Origin: Vibrio kanaloae
Lineage (GTDB): Bacteria; Pseudomonadota; Gammaproteobacteria; Enterobacterales; Vibrionaceae
Length of the DNA stretch: 64,000 nt
Direction: 5' to 3'
Assembly: GCF_024347535.1 (NCBI RefSeq)
Contig: NZ_AP025498.1
Span: 620,001 to 684,000, forward strand
The notes below the pieces were generated by a model, which searched no databases, was not told the origin of the DNA, and saw only the letters and a list, made by a program, of their open reading frames with translations. Position 1 is the stretch's first letter, and each line of letters opens with the position of its first letter. Made by a program: the position numbers and the translations under genes. This document shows, piece by piece, positions 1 through 9,266 of the stretch.

Positions 1-1038
1 TGTGCCAAATTGCGGCTTCTCTTCATAAACACGTACCGAATTAGGGTACGTGATATTCAGTTTTGGCAGCTGGTGTTGCGTTAAATTGCTAGCGGTCATG
101 GTGATGGTTCGAGTTAACGAATCACCGGCTTCCATTTTAATGGTTGGGTTACCGCCTTCTAAACCATTACTATTTCCCAGTTGATTGCCTTGGCTATCGG
201 ACCATTGTTGAATCAGTTTAAAGTTTGATGTTGGTAACCACTCACCTTGGTAGCCTTTTGGCACCTCTTTGACGGTTACGTTTAAGGTTTCAACAGGTGT
301 ATCGAGCTGGAACAGACGCGTTGTACTGGAGTTGTTGGTTGAGTAAACAACGGCTCCAGTCAGCTTGGGTCCGTTTAGCTTAAAGTGTCCGGCCTTTTGT
401 GAAGAGATACGGAACGACTGCTGAACAACTGTGACTTCTTGTCCATTGAGAACATCTTGAAATTGCTTCGATTCACCAATAGGTTCCACATCTAAGCCCG
501 GCGAGCTCGGTGGCGCAATTTTAGGATCTTGCAGCCTTCTTGGGTCTGCTTTGATGATGAGTTTTACATCAAGCTCAGCCACTTCTTGTGGGTACAGCGA
601 GTTCTTGCTGAGATTAAGCTGGAACTCTGCCATGTCATGTTGAGTGGGTGCAGCTTTATTAACGGCAACATTGATGGTGATTGGCTTAGTTTTCGCCCCT
701 TCAATATCGAAGCTAGGAATTTGGATCTTGCCTAAACGTAGAGGAGCAAGGCTGATGTTCCATTCACTTGACACCGAACGGCTGCCATTGACGATTCGCA
801 TCGATGACCCAAAGTTTGGTGTGCCGACATAGAAATCCTGCTGGAGCACCGTTAGATCTAAAGCATCAGAAGAGACCTTTTCATCGGTTGCGACTCTAAG
901 AAGAAATACTTCATCTTTGGTGACACTGTTATGTGAAACACTCGCCACGGCGTTTGCAGCCAATGCTGAGAAGGACGAGAAAGCTCCCAACAACAATGTT
1001 AGGAGTACGGATAAAAATGGCTTGTTTAGAAATCGCAT
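1..1038 (-). CDS. batD: BatD-like membrane protein (partial, C-terminus beyond window)
   Basis: Last visible gene of the moxR/bat operon. Translation from the ATG at 1038 gives an N-terminal signal peptide (MRFLNKPFLSVLLTLLLGAF... ending near ALA), then an extracytoplasmic beta-rich region with the pattern of BatD/oxygen-tolerance proteins. The reading frame is open to base 1, so at least 346 residues are present and the C-terminal membrane part is missing. It starts 3 bases after the stop of the BatB/C gene, so the two are translationally close. Bat proteins are thought to form an envelope complex with the VWA proteins encoded upstream. The exact biochemical role is not established even in studied species. 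Confidence 0.85.
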   Translation of the reverse strand, partial: MRFLNKPFLSVLLTLLLGAFSSFSALAANAVASVSHNSVTKDEVFLLRVATDEKVSSDALDLTVLQQDFYVGTPNFGSSMRIVNGSRSVSSEWNISLAPLRLGKIQIPSFDIEGAKTKPITINVAVNKAAPTQHDMAEFQLNLSKNSLYPQEVAELDVKLIIKADPRRLQDPKIAPPSSPGLDVEPIGESKQFQDVLNGQEVTVVQQSFRISSQKAGHFKLNGPKLTGAVVYSTNNSSTTRLFQLDTPVETLNVTVKEVPKGYQGEWLPTSNFKLIQQWSDSQGNQLGNSNGLEGGNPTIKMEAGDSLTRTITMTASNLTQHQLPKLNITYPNSVRVYEEKPQFGT

Positions 1039-1040
1039 GG

Positions 1041-2888
1041 TTACCACTTTTTGTTCTGGTTGTTAGGAGCACTTTTTTGTCGTGCTTGTAAAATCATTTG
1101 CGCTTTAAGCAGTTGGCTCGGGTCACGGGCGCTTTCTACTTGCTCAAGTTTTCGCATGTCCGGATCGCTCGACAAAGGTTGATCTGAGGTTTGTGCTATA
1201 GCTTGCTGACCACTTTGCTCACCATCTTTTTTTGAAGCTTGTTGTGCGCTAGCACTTTGAGGTTTAGCGCTTTCTTGGTCACTCTGTTTCGGCTGATCAC
1301 TCTTACTTTGTTGAGCGGCTTGCTTGTCGTCTTGTTTAGACTTTTCAGAGTCAGAGTGATTTTCAGGTTGGCCTTGAGATGAGTTTTGGTCTTGGCTATC
1401 GCGCTGCTCTTGGTTACTGCTTTGATCTTGTGACTTGCCATTGTCAGCAGGGCTTTGTTGTTGATCCTGAGAGCTTTGCGAAGAATCATTTTGCTGACCT
1501 TGCTGGTTTTGGTCTTTCTGGTCTTTGGAGTCAGAATCGCCTTGCTGTTGCTGTTGCTTCTGGGCTTGTTTGACGATCTCTAGATTCTTCTTCGCATAGG
1601 CATGCTCAGGGTTGTTTTCTAAAATGTGTTGATACTCTTCTATTGCTTGATCGTACTTGCCTTGCTGAGCTTGCGCATTCGCCAGGTTGTAGCGAGCATC
1701 TTCGCCATTCAAACTTTGTAGTGTTTGCTCTGCAGCTTCGAAGTCTCCTGCTTTGTATTGTGCGATGCCTTTCCACTCTTGTTGGGTAAATTGTTCAGCA
1801 GCTTGTTGGAAGTCCTCGTCCTGATACAGCTGGTAGCCTATTTGATCATCGGTTTTCCACGGATTTGCAAACGCAGTATTTGGTTGGCTGAAAGAGATAA
1901 CCACGGCTAAAGCACACCAAATAACCCCTTTTCTGAATAATCCAAGAGCCGAAAGTAATAGCAAAGGCAGTAACCAGAAACCGTTGTTCACTCTGGTGTT
2001 GAGTGAGTTATTGGTCTTGGTTACTTCCGATGTTGTTGCCACTCGATCGAGGTAGTTCGCGATATGCTCAACATCTGAGTTATCGAATTGCACCTCAGTG
2101 AACGTGCCACCATAACTGCGAGTCAGGTCGCTCATGTTCTCTAAGTGGGTTCTCGCGACCACGGTTTGCCCGGAGCCGGTTAGCAGCATCGACCCGCTTG
2201 GCAAAGAGATTGGGGCACCGCTTTCAGTACCGACGGCTAAAATTGACAATGTCCAATCGTTGCCAGAGAGTAGGGAATCGATCGCTTCCTTCTCTTGAGC
2301 ATCAATATCGTCAGCAATCAGCACTAGATCGCCTTGGTAGATATGAGCGCGAGTCATCATATCAATCGCTAGCTTAACGGCTGATGCGGCATTACCGCCT
2401 TGGTAAGGCATGATATCCGGGGAGAGATTCGGCACTTGGCTCTTAATGGTGTTAATGTCTGACGTAAGCGGGCTAATGGTGTAAGCATCGCCAGCGTACG
2501 CGATCATTCCAGTTAAACCTTCTTTCCACAACGAAAGCAGATCAAGAGCCTTGTATCGCGCTTGAGTCAGACGATTTGGTTTTATGTCGGTAGCGTATAG
2601 AGACATCGACATATCCATTATCACAACTCGTGCCTGCGTTTTTTCAAAGCTCGGCTGTTCGTTTTTCTCGAAGCTTGGTCCAGCTAATGCAATAACGCCG
2701 ACCAGCCACCAAATACCGAAGTAAGTACTGCGATTTTTCGACGGCTTACTCGATTCAGGAGCCAGATAACGGGCGATGTGTGACGCGAGTAATCCTTGCT
2801 TGGATTGTGTCTTGCTCAGCCACCAAATAGCGGGCAGCACGGCAAGCGCCAAGAACCAATATGGGTAGATAAAAGTAAAGTTAGACAT
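1041..2888 (-). CDS. batB: BatB/BatC-type protein: VWA domain plus TPR repeats
   Basis: A 615-residue membrane protein. Two hydrophobic segments (about 7-25 and 57-71) precede a von Willebrand factor A domain with an intact MIDAS motif, D92-x-S94-x-S96. Further membrane segments lie at about 304-336. A TPR-like region follows (about 350-450), then a long tail (about 455-600) very rich in Gln, Ser, Asp and Lys. In Bacteroides, BatB (VWA) and BatC (TPR) are separate; here they are fused, as is usual in gammaproteobacteria. The start overlaps the end of batA by 8 bases, which indicates translational coupling. The likely role is a metal-dependent protein-binding scaffold at the inner membrane, acting with the MoxR ATPase. 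Confidence 0.88.
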   Translation of the reverse strand: MSNFTFIYPYWFLALAVLPAIWWLSKTQSKQGLLASHIARYLAPESSKPSKNRSTYFGIWWLVGVIALAGPSFEKNEQPSFEKTQARVVIMDMSMSLYATDIKPNRLTQARYKALDLLSLWKEGLTGMIAYAGDAYTISPLTSDINTIKSQVPNLSPDIMPYQGGNAASAVKLAIDMMTRAHIYQGDLVLIADDIDAQEKEAIDSLLSGNDWTLSILAVGTESGAPISLPSGSMLLTGSGQTVVARTHLENMSDLTRSYGGTFTEVQFDNSDVEHIANYLDRVATTSEVTKTNNSLNTRVNNGFWLLPLLLLSALGLFRKGVIWCALAVVISFSQPNTAFANPWKTDDQIGYQLYQDEDFQQAAEQFTQQEWKGIAQYKAGDFEAAEQTLQSLNGEDARYNLANAQAQQGKYDQAIEEYQHILENNPEHAYAKKNLEIVKQAQKQQQQQGDSDSKDQKDQNQQGQQNDSSQSSQDQQQSPADNGKSQDQSSNQEQRDSQDQNSSQGQPENHSDSEKSKQDDKQAAQQSKSDQPKQSDQESAKPQSASAQQASKKDGEQSGQQAIAQTSDQPLSSDPDMRKLEQVESARDPSQLLKAQMILQARQKSAPNNQNKKW

Positions 2889-3888
2889 TGTTTCTCCTAA
2901 TGGCTAACAGCATAAATGCGAAGAACATTGCCGCCGACAGTGGCCATACAAACCACTCTTGTTGCGGTCGCCAGATCTTAGTGGCGTTCGTCACGGGCTC
3001 TAACTGGTTGATGGTGTCGTAAATCGTCGCTAGCTCTTTGCTGTCTCGCGCACGGAAGTACTGACCGCCAGTGCGTTTGGCAATTTCCATTAGTGTGCGT
3101 TCATCCAAATCTTGAGCAGTATTGACCTTACGCGTCATGAAGAACTCTTTGACCATCATCTCGCCTGCACCGACACCCACGGTGTAAATTGTCGCGTCGT
3201 ATTTCTTGGCAATATCCGCCGCTTCTAATGGGTCTAATACCCCGGCGGTATTACTGCCGTCACTGAGTAGAATCATCACACGCTGAGGGGCATCGCTGTC
3301 GACAAAGGTCTTGGTGGCAAGGCCAATACCATCACCAATCGCAGTTTGAGTACCGATAAGCTTTAACACCGCTTGATTGAGCTGTTGTGAAAGCGTATCC
3401 CTATCTAGCGTAAGAGGGGTCTGCAAGTAAGCGTGATCAGCAAAGAGCACCAACCCCACTCGGTCGCCTTTACGACGCTCAATAAAGTCACTCAATACAT
3501 GTTTGACTGCTGCTAATCGGTCTATGTATTCTCCATTGAACTGCATGTCCTCTTGGCTCATCGAGTAGGAAAGGTCGACAACCAACATCAAATCACGATG
3601 TTTCGGCTGAAATTCCACCGGTTCGCCATACCATACAGGGCGTGCGCTCGCCGTAACTAGCAGAAGCCAGATAACCACGGACAACGCCTTTGGTAAGCGA
3701 CTGCTCGGTGTTTTGGTATTGCTGTCTTCGGGCAGAAATGGAAGCCTTAGGGCATTGCTTGATTCTGACTTTGGTGAGAACAAGTAAACGAGCAACGGCA
3801 GTGGCGCGATGAAGAACATCCACCACCAAACGAACTCGATGTTTAGCAAGTCCCTGCTTAGAAACATAGGGCTTAGAAAATCACTCAT
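2881..3888 (-). CDS. batA: BatA-type VWA membrane protein
   Basis: About 335 residues from the ATG at 3888 (MSDFLSPM...). A longer frame reaches 3939, but the 3888 start has a GAGG ribosome site and overlaps the previous stop by 8 bases, so it is preferred. Two N-terminal membrane segments (WWWMFFIAPLPLLVYLF, then a second near residues 65-80) precede a VWA domain with the MIDAS sequence DLSYS and a C-terminal membrane helix (VWPLSAAMFFAFMLLAI). This is the classical BatA layout: helices, VWA, helix. It sits in the same operon as moxR and batB/C, so it probably contributes to the same inner-membrane VWA complex. Confidence 0.88.
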   Translation of the reverse strand: MSDFLSPMFLSRDLLNIEFVWWWMFFIAPLPLLVYLFSPKSESSNALRLPFLPEDSNTKTPSSRLPKALSVVIWLLLVTASARPVWYGEPVEFQPKHRDLMLVVDLSYSMSQEDMQFNGEYIDRLAAVKHVLSDFIERRKGDRVGLVLFADHAYLQTPLTLDRDTLSQQLNQAVLKLIGTQTAIGDGIGLATKTFVDSDAPQRVMILLSDGSNTAGVLDPLEAADIAKKYDATIYTVGVGAGEMMVKEFFMTRKVNTAQDLDERTLMEIAKRTGGQYFRARDSKELATIYDTINQLEPVTNATKIWRPQQEWFVWPLSAAMFFAFMLLAIRRNNV

Positions 3889-4366
3889 AAAGACCTCGCT
3901 TAGGAGGAAGGGCTTTACGAAGCCAAGTTTCGCAATCATTAACCAATTGCTGTTGAGCCTTTTTCTGTTCGTCGTTCATTAGGGCTACATCTTGATAGAG
4001 CGCTTGTTGCCACTGGGATTGTTTTGCTACAAATAACGGCTTCGCCAATTGCGCATCTAAGAACTTCAACCAATCATCACCAGACAAACCTGCAATTTTT
4101 TCGCGTGGGAAATAGCTCAGTGCAGCCTGACGAACGATGTCTTGAGCTTTGCTCGGAGACAAGCCATCTTGGGACTGACTATTACTAAAGTAAGACAGCG
4201 CTTCTTGCTTCGCTTGTTGATTGTTTTTTCTACGTTTTAGAATGAAAAACACCAAGGCAATCAGGGAAATGGCCGTGATAATCACGGCCCACCAACCCCA
4301 CGCCAAAGGCCACCAAGTCGGTGCGTCTGGCGCAATAACCGGACTTAAATCTAAGGGCTGTTTCAT
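3881..4366 (-). CDS. DUF4381-family membrane protein
   Basis: A 161-residue protein with one strong membrane helix near residues 18-43 (WWPLAWGWWAVIITAISLIAL), followed by a Lys/Arg-rich stretch and a soluble alpha-helical domain. Its position between a DUF58 gene and batA is the usual one for DUF4381 proteins in moxR/bat operons. It overlaps DUF58 by 4 bases and batA by 8 bases, so all three are co-translated. No catalytic motif is visible. It is probably a small membrane-anchored partner of the VWA proteins; its function is unknown. Confidence 0.82.
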   Translation of the reverse strand: MKQPLDLSPVIAPDAPTWWPLAWGWWAVIITAISLIALVFFILKRRKNNQQAKQEALSYFSNSQSQDGLSPSKAQDIVRQAALSYFPREKIAGLSGDDWLKFLDAQLAKPLFVAKQSQWQQALYQDVALMNDEQKKAQQQLVNDCETWLRKALPPKRGLYE

Positions 4367-5289
4367 GACTGAGCTCCTGATATCTGGCTCATGAGTGACT
4401 GCGCACTCGACAGCGAGCTATAAGGTATCGCGAGAGACAACCCCATCTGTTGCAGCTGCTGTTTCTTAAGCGAAAAAGCATGGTTGAGCTTTTGCTTTTC
4501 TTTATTAGAAGAGAAATTAAACCATTGAGTTTTGCTGCCATCGGTGACCTGTTTAGAACCTTTATAGGCGGTTTCACCTTGCTCTAGCGGATCGTAGAAA
4601 TGCACCAGACGTACTCTGTTGTGTCGGCGAATTTGACTGATAAGTGAGTAGTCACTTTCTTGGTAACGCACAAAGTCACTGAGCATAATAATATCGCTTC
4701 CTTTAGGGCAAAGCTGGTGCAGAGATTTCAGCCCATGCTCTAAGGTCGTGTCATTATGATTGTCGTGATTAGATAGTGCCGCATTATTGATTTCTATGAC
4801 TTTTTGCAAAATACGCAGTGGAGCATGGTTGCTTGCACTTGGCTTAATCTCAATGACCTCTTTGCCCGTATCAATCACAGCACCAATTCGGTCTTTTTGA
4901 GCCACAGTTAGCCAACACAGTTGACTGGCAAAGTGCGCAAGTTGAACCGATTTAAGCAACAAGGTTGAACCAAAAATCATACTGCTTGATAGATCCAAGA
5001 ACAAAATGACAGGCTGCTCCCTTTCTTCAGAGAACAATTTGGTATGCGCCTTGCCCGTTCTGGCTGTCACGCGCCAATCAATGCTACGAATGTCATCGCC
5101 TGCTTGGTACTGACGAACTTCCGAGAAATTCATCCCGCGACCTTTGCGGTTGCTTTCGTGTTGACCATTGAGCTGTGACCATAGGCTCTTCGCCGGAGGC
5201 AACCATCGAACAGACTGCGCCTTGTATTGCAGCAGCTCATCCAGATTCAGCATCACGCCGTCACTGTGGTTAGGTAGTTGATTATTCAT
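4363..5289 (-). CDS. DUF58 protein (VWA-like partner of MoxR)
   Basis: About 308 residues from the ATG at 5289 (MNNQLPNHSDG...), which has an AGGGA ribosome site. A TTG start at 5313 would overlap moxR and is less likely. The DUF58 signature is clear around residues 50-85: RGRGMNFSEVRQYQAGDD, then IRSIDWRVTAR. A VWA-like strand with DLSSS (MIDAS-type) follows at about residue 104. DUF58 proteins nearly always follow moxR and are thought to be its substrate-recognition or effector partners. This copy has no membrane helix, so it is probably cytoplasmic. Confidence 0.88.
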   Translation of the reverse strand: MNNQLPNHSDGVMLNLDELLQYKAQSVRWLPPAKSLWSQLNGQHESNRKGRGMNFSEVRQYQAGDDIRSIDWRVTARTGKAHTKLFSEEREQPVILFLDLSSSMIFGSTLLLKSVQLAHFASQLCWLTVAQKDRIGAVIDTGKEVIEIKPSASNHAPLRILQKVIEINNAALSNHDNHNDTTLEHGLKSLHQLCPKGSDIIMLSDFVRYQESDYSLISQIRRHNRVRLVHFYDPLEQGETAYKGSKQVTDGSKTQWFNFSSNKEKQKLNHAFSLKKQQLQQMGLSLAIPYSSLSSAQSLMSQISGAQS

Positions 5290-5299
5290 GCGCGTATCC

Positions 5300-6256
5300 C
5301 TATGCGCTACCAACCAGTGAAATAAGGTGTGCGATCACTTGGTTTGCAGTGACACCTTCAGCTTGTGCGTGGTAGCTACGAAGTAGGCGGTGACGCAGCA
5401 CAGGGTATGCCATCGCTTGAACGTCTTGTGGCGTTACATAATCGCGGCCAGCAAGCCATGCGTGAGCACGCGCGCAGCGATCCAAAGCAATAGTTGCGCG
5501 TGGGCTGACACCCATATCTAACCATTGATCAAGTTGATCGCTGTATTGCTTGGGTTGGCGAGTCGCCATAACCAGTCTGATGATGTATTGCTCAATGGTG
5601 TCTGCCATATGAATGTTGAGCACTTCTTGGCGCGCTTCAAAGATCGTTTGCTGAGATATCTGTTGTGGCTGAATAGATTCGTCACCTTGAGCTTCGCCTC
5701 GGTTCAGGCGCAAGATCTCCAGCTCGCTTTCCATATCTGGGTATTCAACTTCTAGGTGAAGTAAGAAACGGTCTAACTGAGCTTCCGGCAGCGGATAAGT
5801 CCCTTCTTGTTCAATCGGGTTCTGTGTTGCCATGACCAAAAAAAGTTCAGGCAGAGCATAGGTTTTTCGACCTGCAGTGACCTGTTTCTCTGCCATTGCT
5901 TCTAGCATAGCCGCTTGTACTTTCGCCGGAGCACGGTTGATCTCATCCGCTAGAATGAGTGAGTTAAAAATCGGGCCAGATTGGAAGGTAAACTCTCCTG
6001 TCTCTGGCCGGAAAATGTCGGTACCCGTTAAGTCAGCAGGCAGTAAGTCAGGGGTAAATTGAATGCGGTGAAAGTCGCCCTCGACACAGTCTGCCAGTGA
6101 TTTTACCGCACGGGTCTTTGCTAACCCGGGAGGCCCTTCGACTAGGATGTGACCATCCGCCAGCAGGGCGATCATCAGTTGTTTCACTAGTTCTTGTTGA
6201 CCAATGATTTGAGACTCTAAATAGCTTTGAAGGACTTCGAAATTTGTTTTGTGCAT
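5300..6256 (-). CDS. MoxR-family AAA+ ATPase
   Basis: A 318-residue AAA+ ATPase. Walker A is GPPGLAKT at residues 41-48, Walker B is LILADEIN with the following NRAPAKVQAAMLEAM, and the sensor region is MATQNPIEQEGTYPLPEAQ. These are the diagnostic sequences of the MoxR subfamily. MoxR ATPases work as chaperones that remodel or activate protein complexes together with VWA-domain partners. This is the first gene of the minus-strand operon, and its promoter must lie in 6257-6710. The family is certain; the client protein is unknown. Confidence 0.92.
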   Translation of the reverse strand: MHKTNFEVLQSYLESQIIGQQELVKQLMIALLADGHILVEGPPGLAKTRAVKSLADCVEGDFHRIQFTPDLLPADLTGTDIFRPETGEFTFQSGPIFNSLILADEINRAPAKVQAAMLEAMAEKQVTAGRKTYALPELFLVMATQNPIEQEGTYPLPEAQLDRFLLHLEVEYPDMESELEILRLNRGEAQGDESIQPQQISQQTIFEARQEVLNIHMADTIEQYIIRLVMATRQPKQYSDQLDQWLDMGVSPRATIALDRCARAHAWLAGRDYVTPQDVQAMAYPVLRHRLLRSYHAQAEGVTANQVIAHLISLVGSA

Positions 6257-6710
6257 TTTGGACTCTCTGGGTATCCATTTGATTTTTATTTTGAGTATTA
6301 GTCACTGATTTGTTGGAAAAAGTTCCAGTACATTTGCGGAATTTATTTTTCCAAAATTAGAGTGGTTTAAGCGCGGTTAGCTAAAATACCGTTAGCAATG
6401 ATTTTTATCATATCAATCGCTTTTTATATACTAAAGCTCAAAAAAGTGCATCGTTGTGTGAGTTAGGTGAAATCTAAAGTTCAGATTAGAAATTCATAAC
6501 AAAAATCATTATATTTGCCTTGGTTATCATAACTTAAGAATAAGCGGAGCCTGTTGTTACATCATATTTGCAAATTTTTGCGAGAATCCTCTCTAGTTTT
6601 ATAGGCATTGGCCGATATATTGCTCAGGTTGTGCATTGCTTGTTGGAGTGCACTAAACAAGTCCTGTTCAGGGTATACCAATAACGAGCGATTCTTTTAA
6701 AGGTCCAAAT
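6257..6710. other. Intergenic region between moxR operon and chemotaxis receptor gene
   Basis: This 454-base AT-rich gap between divergent genes must hold the promoters of the moxR/bat operon and of the chemotaxis receptor. A loose stretch around 6398-6420 resembles half of a Fur-type site but is too degenerate to call. No RNA gene or further reading frame was recognised. Confidence 0.5.
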
Positions 6711-8627
6711 ATGTTGAAAACTAACTCTCTGAGTATCAAACAAAAAGTTGTACTTGGAATTACCTTTGCGGTTCTTGCATCGACAGTGATTGTTGGTGCG
6801 ATGGCCCAGCAACAAGCAAGAGATGTATTGAGTCATCGATTGATCGATATTGAGCTTCCAGGGATGCTAGAGCGAATCAATGGTGAAGTTGATCGCGAAG
6901 TCTCTCAGCTGTTGTTGGCGGCGGAACAAATTGCTTCAAATGAATTTGTTTCTGATGCTATCGAATCGACCGATCGCGATGCAGCATTAGAGAATAAGCT
7001 GGTTAAACAACTGAATAATGTTCGTAACCAATATCAGTTGAACGATGCCTCGGTAGCTAACCGCGAAACGGCTTACTACTGGAATCAAGATGGTTTTTTA
7101 CGTCAACTTAATCAACAGCAAGATGACTGGTTCTTTGGCTTTACACAATCTGGTCAGAAGACAATGGTCAGTATGTTCCAAGAAGCCAATGGTGATGTGA
7201 AAATGTTCGCTAACTACCAACAGCCTTCAGGTTTGGCAATGTCTGGCTTATCAAAATCGATGGATGACATGGTTAGCCTACTTAACAGTTTTAAGATTGA
7301 AGATACAGGTTTTGTGTTTTTAACGGATAGTCAAGGTGACGTACAAATTCACCGCGAACGTTCTCGTAGTGATTCTTCACTCCAACAACTTTACGGTTCT
7401 CAATCAAGCCAATTATTGAACAAGTCGGGTTTCAACCTGATTACCACTGAAAGCCAGGGACAAGAGCTGTTCGTTGCGAGTTTATACGTGTCGTCAATGG
7501 ACTGGTTTGTTGTTGGCGTAGTACCAACCGATGAAGTCTTTGCTGAGCTCGATGCTACCGCGCAAAAGATGCTGATCATGACTGCTATCGTTGCTTTAGT
7601 CTTTATCCTAATGGGCGTAGTGCTAGCAAACAGCATTACTCAACCGATTAAGCTGTTGGCTAAGCGTTTTGGTGATCTTGGTGAAGGTGATGGCGATCTT
7701 GCACAGCGTATTGAAGTGAAAGGCAATGATGAAATTGCACAGCTTTCTGCTGGCTTTAATGGATTCATTGAAAAAATCCATGAGTCGATGAAAGAGGTAT
7801 GCTCAACCAGTCAAGCACTTCAAGTGGCGGCGGAGAGCGTTTCTAACAAAGCACATATCACTCATGACAACAGCCAAGAGCAGCGCGACCAAACCCTTCA
7901 AGTGGTTGCTGCTATTAACCAAATGGGCATGACCATCAGTGAGATTGCATCAAATGCAGCAACAGCAGCAGAAACAGCCACGCAAGCTTCGGGCAATACT
8001 GAAGTGGGTCGTTCTGTTGTGAACAAAGCAAAAGACGCGATTAGCCGTTTAGCTCAAGACATTGAAAGTACAGGTCAAGTGGTTGAGCAGCTTGCTTCAA
8101 CAACGCAAGACATTGGCTCTATTCTGGGTGTTATCCGTGATATTTCAGAGCAAACTAACTTACTTGCACTGAACGCAGCGATTGAAGCAGCCCGTGCGGG
8201 TGAGCAAGGTCGTGGTTTTGCCGTGGTAGCAGATGAAGTACGAAACCTAGCAAGTCGTACTGCAGATTCAACGGAAGAGATTCAGAAGATGATCAACCAA
8301 TTGCAAAGCGATGCGAAAGATGCGGTAACTGCAATGAGTGCAGGCAAGGTTATTACTCTTGAGGGTGTATCTGCATCGGATGAAGCGGTAGACGTGCTGG
8401 GTGGTATCTCAGACCGTATCGTTGATATTACCGACCGCAACACGCAAGTTGCTACGGCAACGGAAGAGCAATCGACTGTGGTTCACACCATCAACCAGAA
8501 CATTGAAGAGATCAATGCGATCAACGAAGTGACGACGGGCACTGCTGAGCAACTTGCAGAAGCGAGCCAAGAGCTTCGCGACCTTTCTTCTCGTCTAGAT
8601 AAGATGGTTGGCTCATTCAAGCTTTAA
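6711..8627 (+). CDS. Methyl-accepting chemotaxis protein with periplasmic sensor domain
   Basis: A 638-residue receptor. There is a membrane helix at about 13-33, a periplasmic ligand-binding region of about 245 residues resembling a double Cache fold (ending with [20 protein letters not shown]), a second helix at about 284-304 and a HAMP domain at about 305-358. The cytoplasmic signalling domain contains the hairpin tip [20 protein letters not shown] and the flanking [15 protein letters not shown]. The tip binds CheA and CheW. The ligand cannot be read from sequence. It stands alone between two intergenic regions and ends in a strong terminator. The C-terminus (MVGSFKL) shows no NWETF-type pentapeptide for CheR/CheB tethering. 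Confidence 0.93.
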   Translation: MLKTNSLSIKQKVVLGITFAVLASTVIVGAMAQQQARDVLSHRLIDIELPGMLERINGEVDREVSQLLLAAEQIASNEFVSDAIESTDRDAALENKLVKQLNNVRNQYQLNDASVANRETAYYWNQDGFLRQLNQQQDDWFFGFTQSGQKTMVSMFQEANGDVKMFANYQQPSGLAMSGLSKSMDDMVSLLNSFKIEDTGFVFLTDSQGDVQIHRERSRSDSSLQQLYGSQSSQLLNKSGFNLITTESQGQELFVASLYVSSMDWFVVGVVPTDEVFAELDATAQKMLIMTAIVALVFILMGVVLANSITQPIKLLAKRFGDLGEGDGDLAQRIEVKGNDEIAQLSAGFNGFIEKIHESMKEVCSTSQALQVAAESVSNKAHITHDNSQEQRDQTLQVVAAINQMGMTISEIASNAATAAETATQASGNTEVGRSVVNKAKDAISRLAQDIESTGQVVEQLASTTQDIGSILGVIRDISEQTNLLALNAAIEAARAGEQGRGFAVVADEVRNLASRTADSTEEIQKMINQLQSDAKDAVTAMSAGKVITLEGVSASDEAVDVLGGISDRIVDITDRNTQVATATEEQSTVVHTINQNIEEINAINEVTTGTAEQLAEASQELRDLSSRLDKMVGSFKL

Positions 8628-8683
8628 TGCCTTTAAGCTTTCATACTGTAGGTCATAGCATGGCTTAGATAGTTACATAGACG

Positions 8684-8726
8684 AAGAGCTGGATTCATTT
8701 AATCGTGACTCCAGCTCTTTTTATTT
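8684..8726 (+). terminator. Rho-independent terminator after chemotaxis receptor
   Basis: The stem AAGAGCTGGA pairs with TCCAGCTCTT across a loop of about 16 bases and is followed by TTTATTT. It lies 57 bases after the receptor stop codon. Confidence 0.8.
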
Positions 8727-8850
8727 ACGGGCTTGTTTTCTTCTAACTGGCCTTAGCTTGATCTGGTTTCGGGCTTTAAACTCAATCACCCTAGCATCAC
8801 AGGGCGTAAATGAGTAAAATCTGATTAGGTTTAATATTTAGGTAAGTATC

Positions 8851-9051
8851 ATGAGCGATTTTGAAAAAGAACTAGAGCAGATGACTCAAGAGATGGGCGA
8901 TGAGCCCGAAGTGAAACTGCCATCACTTGAAGAGCAAAAAGCGATCGTTGCTGAATTTAAGCGACTAGAAGCGGAAGGCGAGCTAACACCTGAAGTGTTA
9001 GAAAAGCATTTTGGCCAGTTCAATAAAAAAAGTGATACGCCAATCCACTAA
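8851..9051 (+). CDS. Small acidic conserved-type protein, function unknown
   Basis: A 66-residue soluble protein starting MSDFEKELEQMTQEMGDE. It is rich in Glu and Lys and predicted to be almost wholly helical. The start has an upstream AGG (TTTAGGTAAGTATC) and the gene has its own terminator 60 bases downstream, which supports it as real. There is no signal peptide, membrane segment or known motif. It resembles short orphan proteins seen across Vibrio, but I do not recognise a family. Confidence 0.7.
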   Translation: MSDFEKELEQMTQEMGDEPEVKLPSLEEQKAIVAEFKRLEAEGELTPEVLEKHFGQFNKKSDTPIH

Positions 9052-9112
9052 GCTCAAAACAAACCATAGTGCTTAAAGTATCTGGTTGTGCTGAAGCTCA
9101 AATTAAACAGAT

Positions 9113-9141
9113 AAAGGTCTAGCACATGCTAGACCTTTTTT
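9113..9141 (+). terminator. Rho-independent terminator
   Basis: A perfect stem AAAGGTCTAGCA / TGCTAGACCTTT with a 2-base apical gap and a TTTTTT run. It ends the transcript of the 66-residue protein gene. Confidence 0.85.
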
Positions 9142-9197
9142 ATTGCCGTGATCAAAAACCGCCTATTCAATGAAAGAGAAATGAGTTTTAGAAAATG

Positions 9198-9231
9198 AAA
9201 AAATCCCCCTTGTACTAAGTAAGAGGGATTT
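9198..9231 (-). terminator. Terminator of malK
   Basis: Read on the minus strand, AATCCCTCTT pairs with AAGGGGGATT (one mismatch) and is followed by TTTTTTC. It lies 36 bases beyond the malK stop. Confidence 0.75.
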
Positions 9232-9266
9232 GATATGGGCAAGTTATATCTTAAAAGGCGAACTGG

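Noticed and set aside
6395..6530. Fur-box-like sequences before the chemotaxis receptor gene
   Set aside because: Too many mismatches to the 19-base consensus on both strands.
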